Assembly (NCBI GenBank): GCA_030248225.1 | Contig: JASANE010001555.1 | Location: forward strand, 1 to 64,000 | Source: Trileptium ribeirensis | Lineage: Eukaryota > Nematoda > Enoplea > Enoplida > Thoracostomopsidae | Reading direction: 5' to 3' | DNA: 64,000 bases | Shown here: positions 11,701 to 22,003 of the stretch, in pieces | Position numbering within the stretch: position 1 is the stretch's first letter | Layout: each line of letters starts with the position of its first letter | Notes under the pieces: model-generated | What the model saw: the letters and a program-made list of their open reading frames with translations, nothing else | Databases searched by the model: none | What the model was told of the DNA's origin: nothing | Program-made: the position numbers and the translations under genes

Positions 11701-13360
11701 GACTTGATCGTGCACTGTCATGTTGTGATAGAATCACAATGTTTCAAGCTAAAGGCTTCGGTTCGAGTTCCGACTGGTTCATCGTAAGATCTATCGTGGG
11801 CTTTTCACAGTAATTATGAAGCAAAATGGCAAATTAAACAATGATTTAGGATAGTAATTATATCGTTAATAACAGCGTAAGATTTAACCCTTCAGTGTAT
11901 GTGCAACATTCATATCGATTTATGAATTTATACCCAAACCAACCCATAGTTATTAACTTTACCTTTACAATTCCAACGTGAATTTCAACAATTCGAAGTG
12001 CCATTAGCGAATCATCCTAGGTTAAATTGAAACACTAATTGATTCACGTCAACATTCCAATGTTTTAAAACAAACTTATGACACAAATGTTTTAATTTTT
12101 GGCCTCCAAATTTCGTTCGTTTTTGTTCCAAAAATTGTGTTAATAATCGAAATTTACGAGTCGTCAACAGGTAGTAATTATTGCAGTTGTAGTGAATGTT
12201 GAACGTGTGTACTGTGTTAGTTTGCGCATAGGATGTATTATGTACTTTCGCTGGGTGTTGCTACAAAACTCTGAAGCGCCTGCAAAATATTAATGAATGC
12301 AGATGTATCTCTAAAAGTGAGGACGGGGGGAAGGGGGCAAGATTACCTAATTTTGAGTTTTGTTGCCACCTAGACTCAAAAAAATTATAAAAAATGAGTC
12401 TGAATTTCAATTATATACTAAAAATTTTGATGGTTTGGATTCCTCTGTCCCCCAAATCTCAGCCGATGAAAGCATCGAAGCGTTATTTTAAACTGTGGCA
12501 AGAGCTTAGTCTTCCGTAAAATTTTTCTATACTAAATAAAGACATATATTATGCGCAAGTAACTATATACCAACATAAACAAGATTGCGCTGCTAAGTTA
12601 TAACGCTTAACGACATTGTTAGGTAGCGTTTAAAATTTTTCAAGACTTATTTAAAGTGTATGTGGATGTATGTTACAATAGCATTAATATCGATTGGTAG
12701 TGTTACATGTTATTGTAGCTTAATGATAAATGCATATTGGTAATGTAGTACAAAGGACATGGTCTTGCCACATTTTTGCTGTGTAAATCATAGTTTTTTA
12801 GTAAAATTCCTTTCATTGCATAATTATTTTGTATCTTTAGTAGTTTTAGCTTTTCAAACCTGGAAGTAATATTGATACTACGTGTTGACATTGGTTGTTT
12901 GGGTATTTTTTGGCTTTAATCATAGGTACATGGTGAATGTCCTAGGGTCCAGGAGAGGGTAGTCGGTGGGGGAGAGGTAGAGCGGGTCGGGCCGCCTACA
13001 TAGGGGTCGGCGCATCGCGCCGAGGAGGTAGCCGACACCTCAGGGGGTAACTATCTAAACCACTGTGAGCATCTATGACTAGGATATTGGATAGTCCGTG
13101 TAATTTTATAGTAGCATACTTATATAAATATCTGAGTACTCCGGTTGCCGTTTGCGAGGTGAAAGTGTTAAAGGAGCGATTTGTAGCATTTATTTTATTC
13201 AAATGTTCGCTTACCATACAAATACGTTGTAAACCACATACCCATATAAAACACCCAGCCGATTGTGTCACGAGTCTGCAACTAGTTAAATTTTAATGTG
13301 TAGTGTATCAAACAGTGCCAAAGTTACTTTGAGGGACGTAAATGAAATGCAAGCTAAACC
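8708..13360. other. Long AT-rich non-coding region
   Basis: No gene can be supported; all open frames are under about 100 codons without motifs. GC-rich islands lie at about 10640-10890 and 12950-13050. The second shares a G-rich core with the block at 2114-2288 and may be a relative. An isolated RNA polymerase III B-box-like sequence is at 11760-11771, without a convincing A box. Confidence 0.6.
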
Positions 13361-13363
13361 TAA

Positions 13364-13865
13364 TTTGGCGTTCACGTATAATATTTCCAGCGTTTAAAAC
13401 TTATGTACCCTATACAGTATCAGACATCCTCGACAACAGGGTGTCTTAGACACCCTCGCACTTTTTATAAAAAACATTCTTTGCTAGTTAGCTGGGGGTG
13501 GTATTAGTTTCTGACGATATGAAGGACACGATATCCTTGTAATTTTATTGACGGTATTCGGCATACCATCTTGTGAATGTGCATATTTTTAGATACAAAC
13601 ATCGAAATTTTCATAAAACTAACAATGCAATTGAATAATACATCGTATTGCCTAAAGCCAGTGTCCGTTACTACAAAGAGTAAAAAACGGTAGCTAAGAA
13701 TGTGTACGATACCGTAAACAAAAAGCATAGTAGCTAAGGGTTTGTCATATGCACTCAGGAATTGATTTACGTAGTGGATGTGTCCCTGAATGTCTATACG
13801 GTAGGGTAGCGACCCTGGGGGACAAAAGTGAACCACATTGGGGACATTATAATATGAACGCCAGA
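13364..13865. mobile_element. MITE family B, copy 1 (diverged)
   Basis: This 502-bp non-coding element is flanked by TAA on both sides (13361-13363 and 13866-13868). Its ends match the inverted termini of the copies at 34952 and 55559 (TGGCGTTCAC... and ...GAACGCCAGA). It also shares their interior phrase CAACAGGGTGTCTTAGACACC. It is the most diverged, so probably oldest, of the three copies. TWA duplications point to PIF/Harbinger mobilisation. Confidence 0.88.
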
Positions 13866-13868
13866 TAA

Positions 13869-15237
13869 ACCTTGGCACTAGGCTACCATGAGCCTCATAC
13901 TAATCTTAAGCCTAACTCGGTGGTTTTACAAGCCAAACAGCAGGTATTAAGTTGTTATTCTTTAGCAATATAAAATAAGGTGACACTGGTCTCCATTTGA
14001 GTTGATGTACTCAGAAAGGTAGTAACAAACGCCTAACCAAATTCTAAAGCTGTATTTGATGTTTTGGTTATTAAAATTAAAAAGGTTAGCTACTGTATTC
14101 GGACATAAGAAGCAAAAGGTATGTAATTAAAGAATATCAAATGAATCATAGTAGCTCATTTGTTGGAATCATCAATCCAGGGTATTATTTATCAATAGCT
14201 GCTTATCTCAGACAAGAGTTTTCAATTACTAGCCGCTTGCATTAATTTTATTGATCTTTCCTGGTATTCCTTATCCCAAAATGGTTTCCTATTTCAACCC
14301 GCGTCTCGGTACGGCCAAAAAGTTACAGTAGTTGTCCGGACCGGGCCGCTACCGTTACTTGAAACAGCCCACGCAGCCAGGCACGATCAGGCCCGAAAAT
14401 TAAAATATCAAATTACGCAATGTCCATGTGATGCATGTCTTGTGGTGCAACGCAATCGCAATACACTATTATAGTAAATCAATACAGCTTTGACATTTCA
14501 AAAATAAGCTGAATACAAAAAATTGGATGACAACTTGATGAAGAATATATCCTGAAACTTATTCATTGAATTCAAGCGTTCTGACATGACACATGTTTTG
14601 TATAGCCCAAGAATATCGTGTATTTTTCTGTTTCGCTGGCATACGCTAATTTTTGTGCACAGCTCGATTTTTAAGCGGATATCGTCATGGTCACTTTAAG
14701 TTTATTTTTATGGTTTTATATCGTTCATATTTATGCTCACTCTGCTCAACGCATTGTTTCTATGGAGGAAATCGAAAATGAACTACTCTATGTCCATATC
14801 CAGACCTTTATCACTGTTAGCCGTCGGCCACAAGAAAACCAGAAGTAAGGAAATCCGACTTCTCTAACTGTAGTTTACAGATCAGAATTATGCTCAGTGA
14901 GCCTGCCGGGTATAGTTCGACCAGCGCGCCGGGCCGGGCCGCAATGTTGCAGATCCATGCAGGGTCAACCTGGATTTCTGATCGGCCGCGGTGTGCCGAC
15001 AAATTTCTGCGCGGAATAATCACGGCATGTGAGTGGCTGGTGACTCCTAGGTAATAGCAACCATTATAAATTGATTGTCTGGTGCTGGGTAAACTTTGAG
15101 TAAACTAAACAACTGCTGCAGTAATCTTTGCGACTTTTTCAGTAATTAAACAAACTAGAAGGACGCAAGGGCTAGGGTGATTCAAAACGTGTTTCCGAAG
15201 GTGCAGTGGTTTTGCAACGGTTTTGCAGGCTCTCACG
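13869..15237. other. Non-coding stretch
   Basis: I see no gene, RNA gene or repeat that I can support. A GC-rich patch at about 14900-15010 is the only compositional feature. Confidence 0.5.
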
Positions 15238-15308
15238 TGCGCGGCCGAGTGGTTTAGCCGTCACTCCCGTTTTATCGGTGTAGAAAATCTGTGTTCAATG
15301 CCCTCCGC
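15238..15308 (+). pseudogene. tRNA-like relic or SINE head
   Basis: GCGGCCGAGTGGTTTAGCC (15241-15259) is a strong match to the A box and D arm of Leu/Ser-type tRNAs. About 32 bases downstream, GTGTTCAATGCCC (15291-15303) is a degenerate B box. The acceptor stem is not cleanly paired, so a tRNA pseudogene or tRNA-derived SINE fragment is likelier than a working tRNA. Confidence 0.4.
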
Positions 15309-16787
15309 TACCTAGATTTTTACGTTTGAAGTCGTTTTTGTTCCAAGCAAATAAATGATGCTCCTAACATATAAAATCATTATGGGATTAACATGGCACT
15401 AAGAAAATGTGATTCAAGTTTTTGCTATGTCGTTTATTCTATTGATGTGAATTGACAAACGCCGAATTTATATGCCAAAGTCGACGCTATGCAGGTTGAC
15501 AAATATAAAATGGCCAGAACAATACGTGCGATCAGGCTGTAAGTATATACGGTTGTACGCTGGAGCCTAGACGAATGTGACAGCACGAGTTTGATCAAAC
15601 AAAAACAACATAACATCTTTGAGCAAACGTTGGCTATGCTGTGGCTGCTAATTGTAACGCGAATTACTGCGTGGTTTGTAGACACGTGCATTTTTTCTTC
15701 AGGCCATATTATGAAGTGTGAAGCTTTCAAAATGAACTATGTCATCGACACTTCATTTTTAGTAATGTTACGTTAGATAACTTGACGGCCCTGTCGTGGT
15801 CACGTAGTTTTACGCCTTCAGTATCTAGCCTCAACCGAGTATTAATTTTTGCCCTTCGGTAATCATTTAAAACTTTGTCAAATGAACGGCGGTGTCTTGA
15901 TCTGATAAATGTTGGTTTTTCTGTGATCTCCATATCGCTGACTAATGAGATTGCTCACAATATTCATAGTTGTCCCCGAGACCATCAAAGTAAAGCTTTC
16001 AGCATCAGCATCATGGTCATTATACTCTTTGTATGGTATACATTGTCATACACTTTTTCAGGGTATTTAAAACTCCTAGTTCCTAGTAGCATTATTTATT
16101 CTGACTGTCTTAAAATAATTAAAAACTGCAAAGCATTGGTTGAAAAATATTTAAACGCTCTACCGTATGTTTTTATATCTCAATCGATGACATTGTCTGT
16201 TTTGATATTTGTTAGTTAAATAGTTTTATGAGACTAGTTTTTTGTCGAAACACTCCAAGTCGCAAATATTTCTGTAGTTGATAGCGCTCGACACTTTTTA
16301 CGTGGCGATAAAATACACAAAAGCTGTGAATTAACAACACAACTAAGCATTATAACAGTATGTCGCTGTGTTTAGTTCAGATGTCCACCGGGTTGACCGA
16401 TATGTCATAAAATGGCGGAGTTGTACGTTGACTTAGAATGGTTGAGCTTACGTGTTCTGCCCTAACGTAAAGTTTTGGTTGCCGGGGCCCACAGATACAC
16501 CGGGCAACTACGATTTAGGGATTATTTCTGTCCTGAAATTTGAAAACTTCGGTGCCGCTGCATGACAGAGGTTAGACAGACGAAGAACTGCATGACCACA
16601 GACGTAAAACTAGATTATTTCGGGAGTCCTGGGGTGAGATTTGTAAGATTACATTGCATAGGGGTTTATAAATAGTAAGTGATAAACCTTCTGAGTGTGA
16701 GACACCCTTCTTCCTTCAGGCTACTAAGTTCAGCAACTATCTCCGTGATAAAAGCGCGAAGAAAGCACAACTCGGAGAAAACTTTTC
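15309..16787. other. Non-coding stretch
   Basis: I see nothing supportable. Open frames at 15742-15933 (minus) and 15875-16219 (plus) overlap on opposite strands and neither has a recognisable domain. Confidence 0.45.
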
Positions 16788-16895
16788 AAAACTTAGCACA
16801 AATTAGCAAAGAAACTGAAAATTTAGCACAAAACTTAGCACAAATTTGCAAAGAAACTGAAAATTTAGCAGAAAACTTAGCACAAATTAGCAAAG
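16788..16895 (+). repeat. 42-bp tandem repeat, about 2.6 copies
   Basis: Units start at 16788, 16830 and 16872 with AAAACTTAGCACAAAT. The period is a multiple of three. In the frame of an 80-codon open frame (16679-16921) it encodes a 14-residue repeat of the type NLAQISKETENLAQ, equal to two heptads. No other coding evidence exists, so I call it a repeat and not a gene. Confidence 0.7.
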
Positions 16896-17129
16896 TACTG
16901 GAATATAGAACATTGTTTTAGCAAAACTTTGGAGGGGTGCATGCCCACAACGAAACGCCTACCAATTTTTTTGGGGTTCATGACGTTCAGGACCCCAGTT
17001 TCACGCCAGTATGTACGCTAGATTCTTCTGATACTCATAAAGTAAGGGCATCACCGAAAAATTTTGGCTGTGATGTCATCACCCAACGTATATGACGGTT
17101 GCATTCTGAAAAATTTTTTGTTGCAATAA

Positions 17130-17505
17130 AGGTAAATTCACACGTCAATATTCTTTGTTCAAACTTTGAACACAATGTTAGAGCTCAAAATTTGATCAAA
17201 CTTTGAACAATTTTTGATTAAAATTTAAATATTAGTTTTGTAACACGGAAATATTGTAAATCACAATGTTTCAAAATTTGAGCTCAAATATTAAGCTGAA
17301 AATATTTCAAAGTCTAATCCGTGTTCCTGATTGGCTAACCCAATAAGCTAATTAAAGTTTGAACACTGGTCAAACGTTCAAATTCACCAAAAATGCAAAA
17401 AATGCTTTCAAATTTCGATCAAAATTTGAGCTCAAAATTTGATCAAAACTTGATGAAAGTTTGAGCTATGAATTTTATCAGAAAATTTGACGTGTGGACA
17501 GACCT
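17130..17505. mobile_element. MITE family A, copy 2 (diverged)
   Basis: This 376-bp element shares inverted ends with 3529-3870 in degenerate form: AGGTAAATTCACACGTCAA at the left and the inverse of AGGTCTGTCCACACGTCAA at the right. It has the same interior theme of CAAAATTTGATCAAA-like units. Flanks are TAA (17127-17129) and TTA (17506-17508), so the target duplication is not identical. No coding capacity. Confidence 0.75.
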
Positions 17506-17809
17506 TTACAAGATCCAAAGCAGCATCCAAAACTAAAGAGTGGCACGGCCTGTCAATGCACTCTCGTGGCGACACCCCTGCCATATGGTCACAGGCGTAT
17601 ATATCACCTAGTTAAAAGTCACTGGTGTACCTATATCACCTATGTCATGTTTAAACTGACAAAACGCGTAACCATTAATTGTAGTCTTCCTATAAAAATG
17701 ACATATGTACAGAATGTTTACTGTGGTTTAAACCAGGAATATTTGATTTACTAATACACCACCAACCTATTAATCAACCAACCATTTTGAACGTTGGTGA
17801 TTATAGGCT

Positions 17810-17955
17810 ATGGAGGCGGTCGGCGCGGGTGCGCCGTCTTCGGCGCCTCTCGAGAGGTTAGGGTAACCTGTCAAAGGTGATAGCCCGGTCATCAGGAGCG
17901 ACGGGTGAGAGCCTCAGGAGATGTAACCCCCTACCCTCGCTGTAGGTATGATGAT
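17810..17955. other. GC-rich island
   Basis: A roughly 150-bp GC-rich block in AT-rich DNA contains a local palindrome (GGCGC...GCGCC) and a CCCCCTACCC tail resembling the CCCCTACCCC tail of the block ending at 2288. It may be one more copy of a short interspersed family; I cannot define ends. The rest of 17509-18651 shows nothing I can name. Confidence 0.3.
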
Positions 17956-18651
17956 GTATGCATGAAAGCATGTGTAATTATAGAGCCCATGATTTGTTGA
18001 AAATATAAATTTGATTTGCAGAAGATTGGTACACTAAAGCTTAACAGTATCTCACTTTCTTCTTTAATACCAAACATCAAATCGCGCCGCTCGATTTGGA
18101 AGCAGAAAAATTAATGTTATAAATCCTAGCAGGGACAACAAACTTTATTGACTCATACCGTATTCTAAATGTTCCACCCCAACACTGTCAATTGACTTTA
18201 GCGCATATTACGTCACGATGAGTTAACTATGCTTACCGCATGACGTATATTAGCTTACTTGGCAAGCATATGCGTTAATTCCGGGGGTCCGTCAGTGCTG
18301 AGTTACTATGATTAAGATGAATATGTGATTTTCAGAAAATATGAAATTCGACATTGTATTTGAAAACATTATTCCGTAAAATGCTTTTATGACACGGTAC
18401 TAGGAAGATCTGCTGCAATATTAACATTGGTGTTGAGACGTTGATGTCAAGTGAAGTGTACAAATTATTCGATAAAAGTATCACAAATAACACAAAAAAA
18501 CAGGATCGACGACCTGGGTTCAGTGCTGTGTTGCCTAGCACGCAGGCCCGTAGGTAGAGCAACTAAGCTGGAGGAAATTTCTAGCGAGGCGAAGGGTTAA
18601 TATGCCTATGTATGAATATCAAAATGAATGTGACAGTTCTTCACCACAGCT

Positions 18652-18880
18652 GGTGGGCTCGAGCTGGAGCAGGGTGAATGAGTCCCTCATTGACCTCGTA
18701 GCAACGGGTATGGTGGTACAGGCAGACGTCGAATGGTTTATATGTCCAAAAACCACACCTGGAGGGCTCGAGCTGGAGTAGGGTGAATGAGTCTCTCATT
18801 GACCTCGTAGCAACGGATATGGTGGTACAGGCAATGGTTTATATGTGGTATGGCTAATGGTTTATATGTCCAAAAACCGT
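18652..18880. repeat. Tandem duplication of a ~115-bp segment
   Basis: Two adjacent copies (about 18652-18765 and 18762-18880) share GGGCTCGAGCTGGAG, a stretch through GGTATGGTGGTACAGGC or its close variant, and TTTATATGTCCAAAAACC, with a handful of substitutions and a short insertion in copy 2. Confidence 0.75.
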
Positions 18881-19123
18881 TATATAATAGCTTAACGTGG
18901 GTTTAAAATAAAATTTGGAAGCAAAAGAAATTACCAAAATTTTCGCTATATTGTATAAAATTGGGGGAAATTTCTGCCATACCCATCAATTAAAAACTAT
19001 TCATATTCATAGTAATAGCCGGTGGCATCAGCACTGGAAGCACTGGCATAGTAGTCGAATAATTCAATCGTGAATCACTCAGACAGAGATGCATCAGTAG
19101 TTTTTAGATTAACGTATCTGTAA

Positions 19124-20030
19124 TTAAAAATATAAGAAGCTAATTGTACTCGTTCTCCATTTAGTAATCAGTAAAAAGTATAAGAAGCTAATTGTACTCG
19201 TTTTCCATTTAACACTAAGTAAAATATAAGAAGCTAATTCTACTCGTTCTCCATTTAGTACCCAGTAAAAAGTATAAGAAGCTAATTGTACTCGCTCTCC
19301 ATTTAGCACCCAGTAAAGTGTATAAGAAGCTAATTGTACTCGTTCTATATTTAGCACCCAGTAAAGTGTATAAGAAGCTAATTGTACTGGTTCTCCATTT
19401 AGCACCCAGTAAAAATATAAGAAACTAATTGTACTAGTTTTCCATTTAGCATCCAGTAGAAATATAAGAAGCTAATTGCTACTCGTTCTCCATTTAGCAC
19501 CCAGTAAGATAAAAGAAGCTAATTGTACTCGCTCTCCATTTAGCACCCTGTAAAGAGTATAAGAAGCTTAATTGCTACTCGTTATCTCCATTTAGCACCC
19601 AGTAAATATATAAGAAGCTAATTGTACTCGTTCTCCATTTAGCACCCAGTAAAAATATAAGAAACTAATGGTACTCGTTCTCCATTTAGCACCCAGTAAA
19701 ATATAAGAAGCTAATTGTACTCGCTCTCCATTTAGCACCCTGTAAAGAGTATAAGAAGCTTAATTGCACTCGTTATCCATTTAGCATTTAATAAAAATAT
19801 AAGAAGCTAATTGCTACTCGTTCTCCATGTATCACTCAGTAAATACATAAGAATGTAATTGTACTTCTCCATTTAGCACCCAGCAAAAAAATAAGAAACT
19901 AATGGTACTCGTTCTCCACTTAGCACCCAATAAAAAGTATACGAAGCTAATTGTGCTCGTTCTCCATTTAGCACACAGCAAAAAGTATAAGAAGCTAATT
20001 GTAGTCGTTCTCCATTTAGCACCAAATAAC
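19124..20030. repeat. Minisatellite, ~47-bp unit, 19 copies
   Basis: Nineteen units contain variants of TAAGAAGCTAATTGTACTCG and CTCCATTTAGCACCCAG. Spacing between the CCATTTAG cores is 43-53 bp, mostly 46-48. The minus strand reads as a repetitive peptide in places, but unit length is not a multiple of three, so this is not coding. It is not a CRISPR array: the whole unit is conserved and there are no unique spacers. Confidence 0.95.
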
Positions 20031-21321
20031 AATGCTAGCTTTAAGTACATAGTCACCTTGCGGAGGTATATATGTAGAAAAATTAATATCGCACCATTGC
20101 ATTCATCGTAGCCAGCTATTCGAAAAATCCTTTGACTCAATACAGCACCCACTTACAACTAATTCAAAAAATGTCAAAATTTCACAATTTTGTTATCGAA
20201 ATATAGCATTTATAGCCCCATGCAACGTATTAGTATGGTAATGAAGTGCTCAATGTGCCTTTAAAACAATGAAACCAGTGCGATTAATCGGATAAATCAC
20301 CATACATGCCCATCGTTTACATCCAACAAACAAGGTGCTCATTAATGCTTTTATTTTGCCTTATAGATAAGTCCAGGTTGCGGTTTCAGCTCCGGTTCCA
20401 GCAAAAAACTGCTGTTCGAGATCCGGATATGTCCGGCTAATCTTGGTTAGGGTTACTCACTGATATACGTATTTTACTTAGAAGAGCTTCAATACTAATA
20501 ATGGTAACTACTGTTTAAAAAGAAACGAGTAAGGCGCACGACTAAAAAGCAAAAAATTCTAAATACCTGTGACTCCACGGTACAATTAAAAACGTTTGAC
20601 AGCCTGTCGAGAGAATAACAGTCTGTCAAAAAACGTTGTGACAGAACCAAATTTTTTGTTTATTTAAGTTATAATAATATATACACTGCAGTATAACCTA
20701 ACCTCGTCATCGGTAGGAATCTTATATGAGCAATCATGTGCGCAAGCAAGCAACACGAGATAAAGCAATAGAACGGATACGTCGTACACCATAGGCCACG
20801 GACGTCATCTATTTTCGAAAAATTATTTTCCAGTTCAATTCATCTTTTCAAAAATATTAAAACATACAGTACTAAAAGCATTACATTGTAACAGCAAAGA
20901 CGCTGTGCTCGTAAACATGACGTCCACTACATTTATATCACGAATTCTGTGTCTGCCTTGCAGTACCACATATACATACAATATGTAAAGATTTAAGACT
21001 TATTTGAAGAGTCGAAATGCGTTACAGCATAGGGTAACTAATTTTAGACAATATGCAAATTAGCTATAGTAATAAAACGCTAATTATTATTTATGTTTTC
21101 AAAATTACATAATTTTAGTAATTTTGTGGGTGAGGCCATGGTCATTGGGTCAACATTGGTAAAGATGGCAATCCGATATTCAAGTCATGGTTTGAGGAAA
21201 TCCAAACGTGTATAAAACCGCAATCAGTATCCGTAGTCGATATAGAGATGTGCAAACTTAAAATGAAACAACGACGATACAACGAGCGTTTTCGTCATCA
21301 AATCACTAGACAAACTAACAC
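20031..21321. other. Non-coding stretch
   Basis: No supportable gene. The right part (from about 21130) may belong to the older gypsy relic that element 2 entered, but it is too decayed for me to assign. Confidence 0.45.
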
Positions 21322-21362
21322 TTGGTTTGGTTACAGACCGACATCATCATGGAAAAGGCGGT
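21322..21362 (+). pseudogene. Left stub of an old gypsy pol relic
   Basis: The frame ending TDIIMEKA at the GCGGT duplication continues, without a frame change, into the sequence resuming at 30565 on the far side of element 2. That downstream piece is clearly the RT-proximal linker of a gypsy pol. The insertion therefore split a pre-existing retroelement. Confidence 0.55.
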
Positions 21363-21805
21363 TGTTGGGGCTGGTGCCTTTTTCATCACCATTTTTTTTC
21401 TTTTCACTAAAGGCCGCCCCCACGCCGCCCTGGTATTCCCTGTCGCCCTCGGCATGGCATATGAGCGTAATATGTACGTAAACTTATCTATACCCTACTA
21501 TATATATATACTATATAAACTATATAAAAATATAAACTAGCTATGTAATTTCCTAACTTAATTAAAACTAACTTTAATAATATATATTATTAGTTATTTA
21601 TACAATTCCCCTAAATAACCCTACCCTTCCCCAACCTAAATTATATACCCTCAAACCCTCCAAAACACCCTTTTTCTTTTTCTCCACCCTTTTTCCTACA
21701 ATATATACCTCGTCCACCCTTTTCTTTTACACATAACCAAAATTCTACCCAAAATCCATTTTTCTCCTTTTTCCCATTTTTCTACTAAAATCCAAAGCTC
21801 CGACA
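21363..21805 (+). repeat. 5' LTR of retrotransposon 2
   Basis: It runs TGTTGGGGCTGGTGCC to AAGCTCCGACA. The middle is AT-rich with TATA-like repeats (21500-21540) and then strongly pyrimidine-rich on this strand. Its ends match those of the solo LTR at 31186-33396. Confidence 0.96.
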
Positions 21806-21808
21806 CGG

Positions 21809-21826
21809 TGGCCACGACGAGGCCAA
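21809..21826 (+). promoter_or_regulatory. Probable primer-binding site, element 2
   Basis: TGGCCACGACGAGGCC begins 3 bases after the LTR and has the TGG start expected for a tRNA CCA end. The tRNA is not identified. Confidence 0.45.
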
Positions 21827-22003
21827 AGCTAATATCGATCCTGTGAAGATTCAGGTGGTACGTTTGCCGGATTGGATTGGTTGGTGGTTAGTGGTGATAT
21901 TTAGTGGTATTTTATTAGCGATTATTTTTGCGCGTCACAGCAGGAATTGGTAAGTAGTTTAGCTGTGACTGGCGAAGATTTTATTGAAAAATTTTCTTAT
22001 ATC

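Noticed and set aside
11760..11771. RNA polymerase III B-box-like sequence GGTTCGAGTTCC
   Set aside because: No A box at a suitable distance and no cloverleaf that I can fold.
15742..15933. Minus-strand ORF rich in Arg and Lys
   Set aside because: 63 codons, no recognisable domain, and an overlapping plus-strand frame is equally open; not enough to call a gene.
19124..19405. Minus-strand ORF with a repeated peptide
   Set aside because: It is the minisatellite read in frame; unit length is not a multiple of three and the frame does not persist.
19124..20030. Resemblance to a CRISPR array
   Set aside because: The whole 47-bp unit is conserved, with no unique spacers, and the context is a eukaryotic genome.
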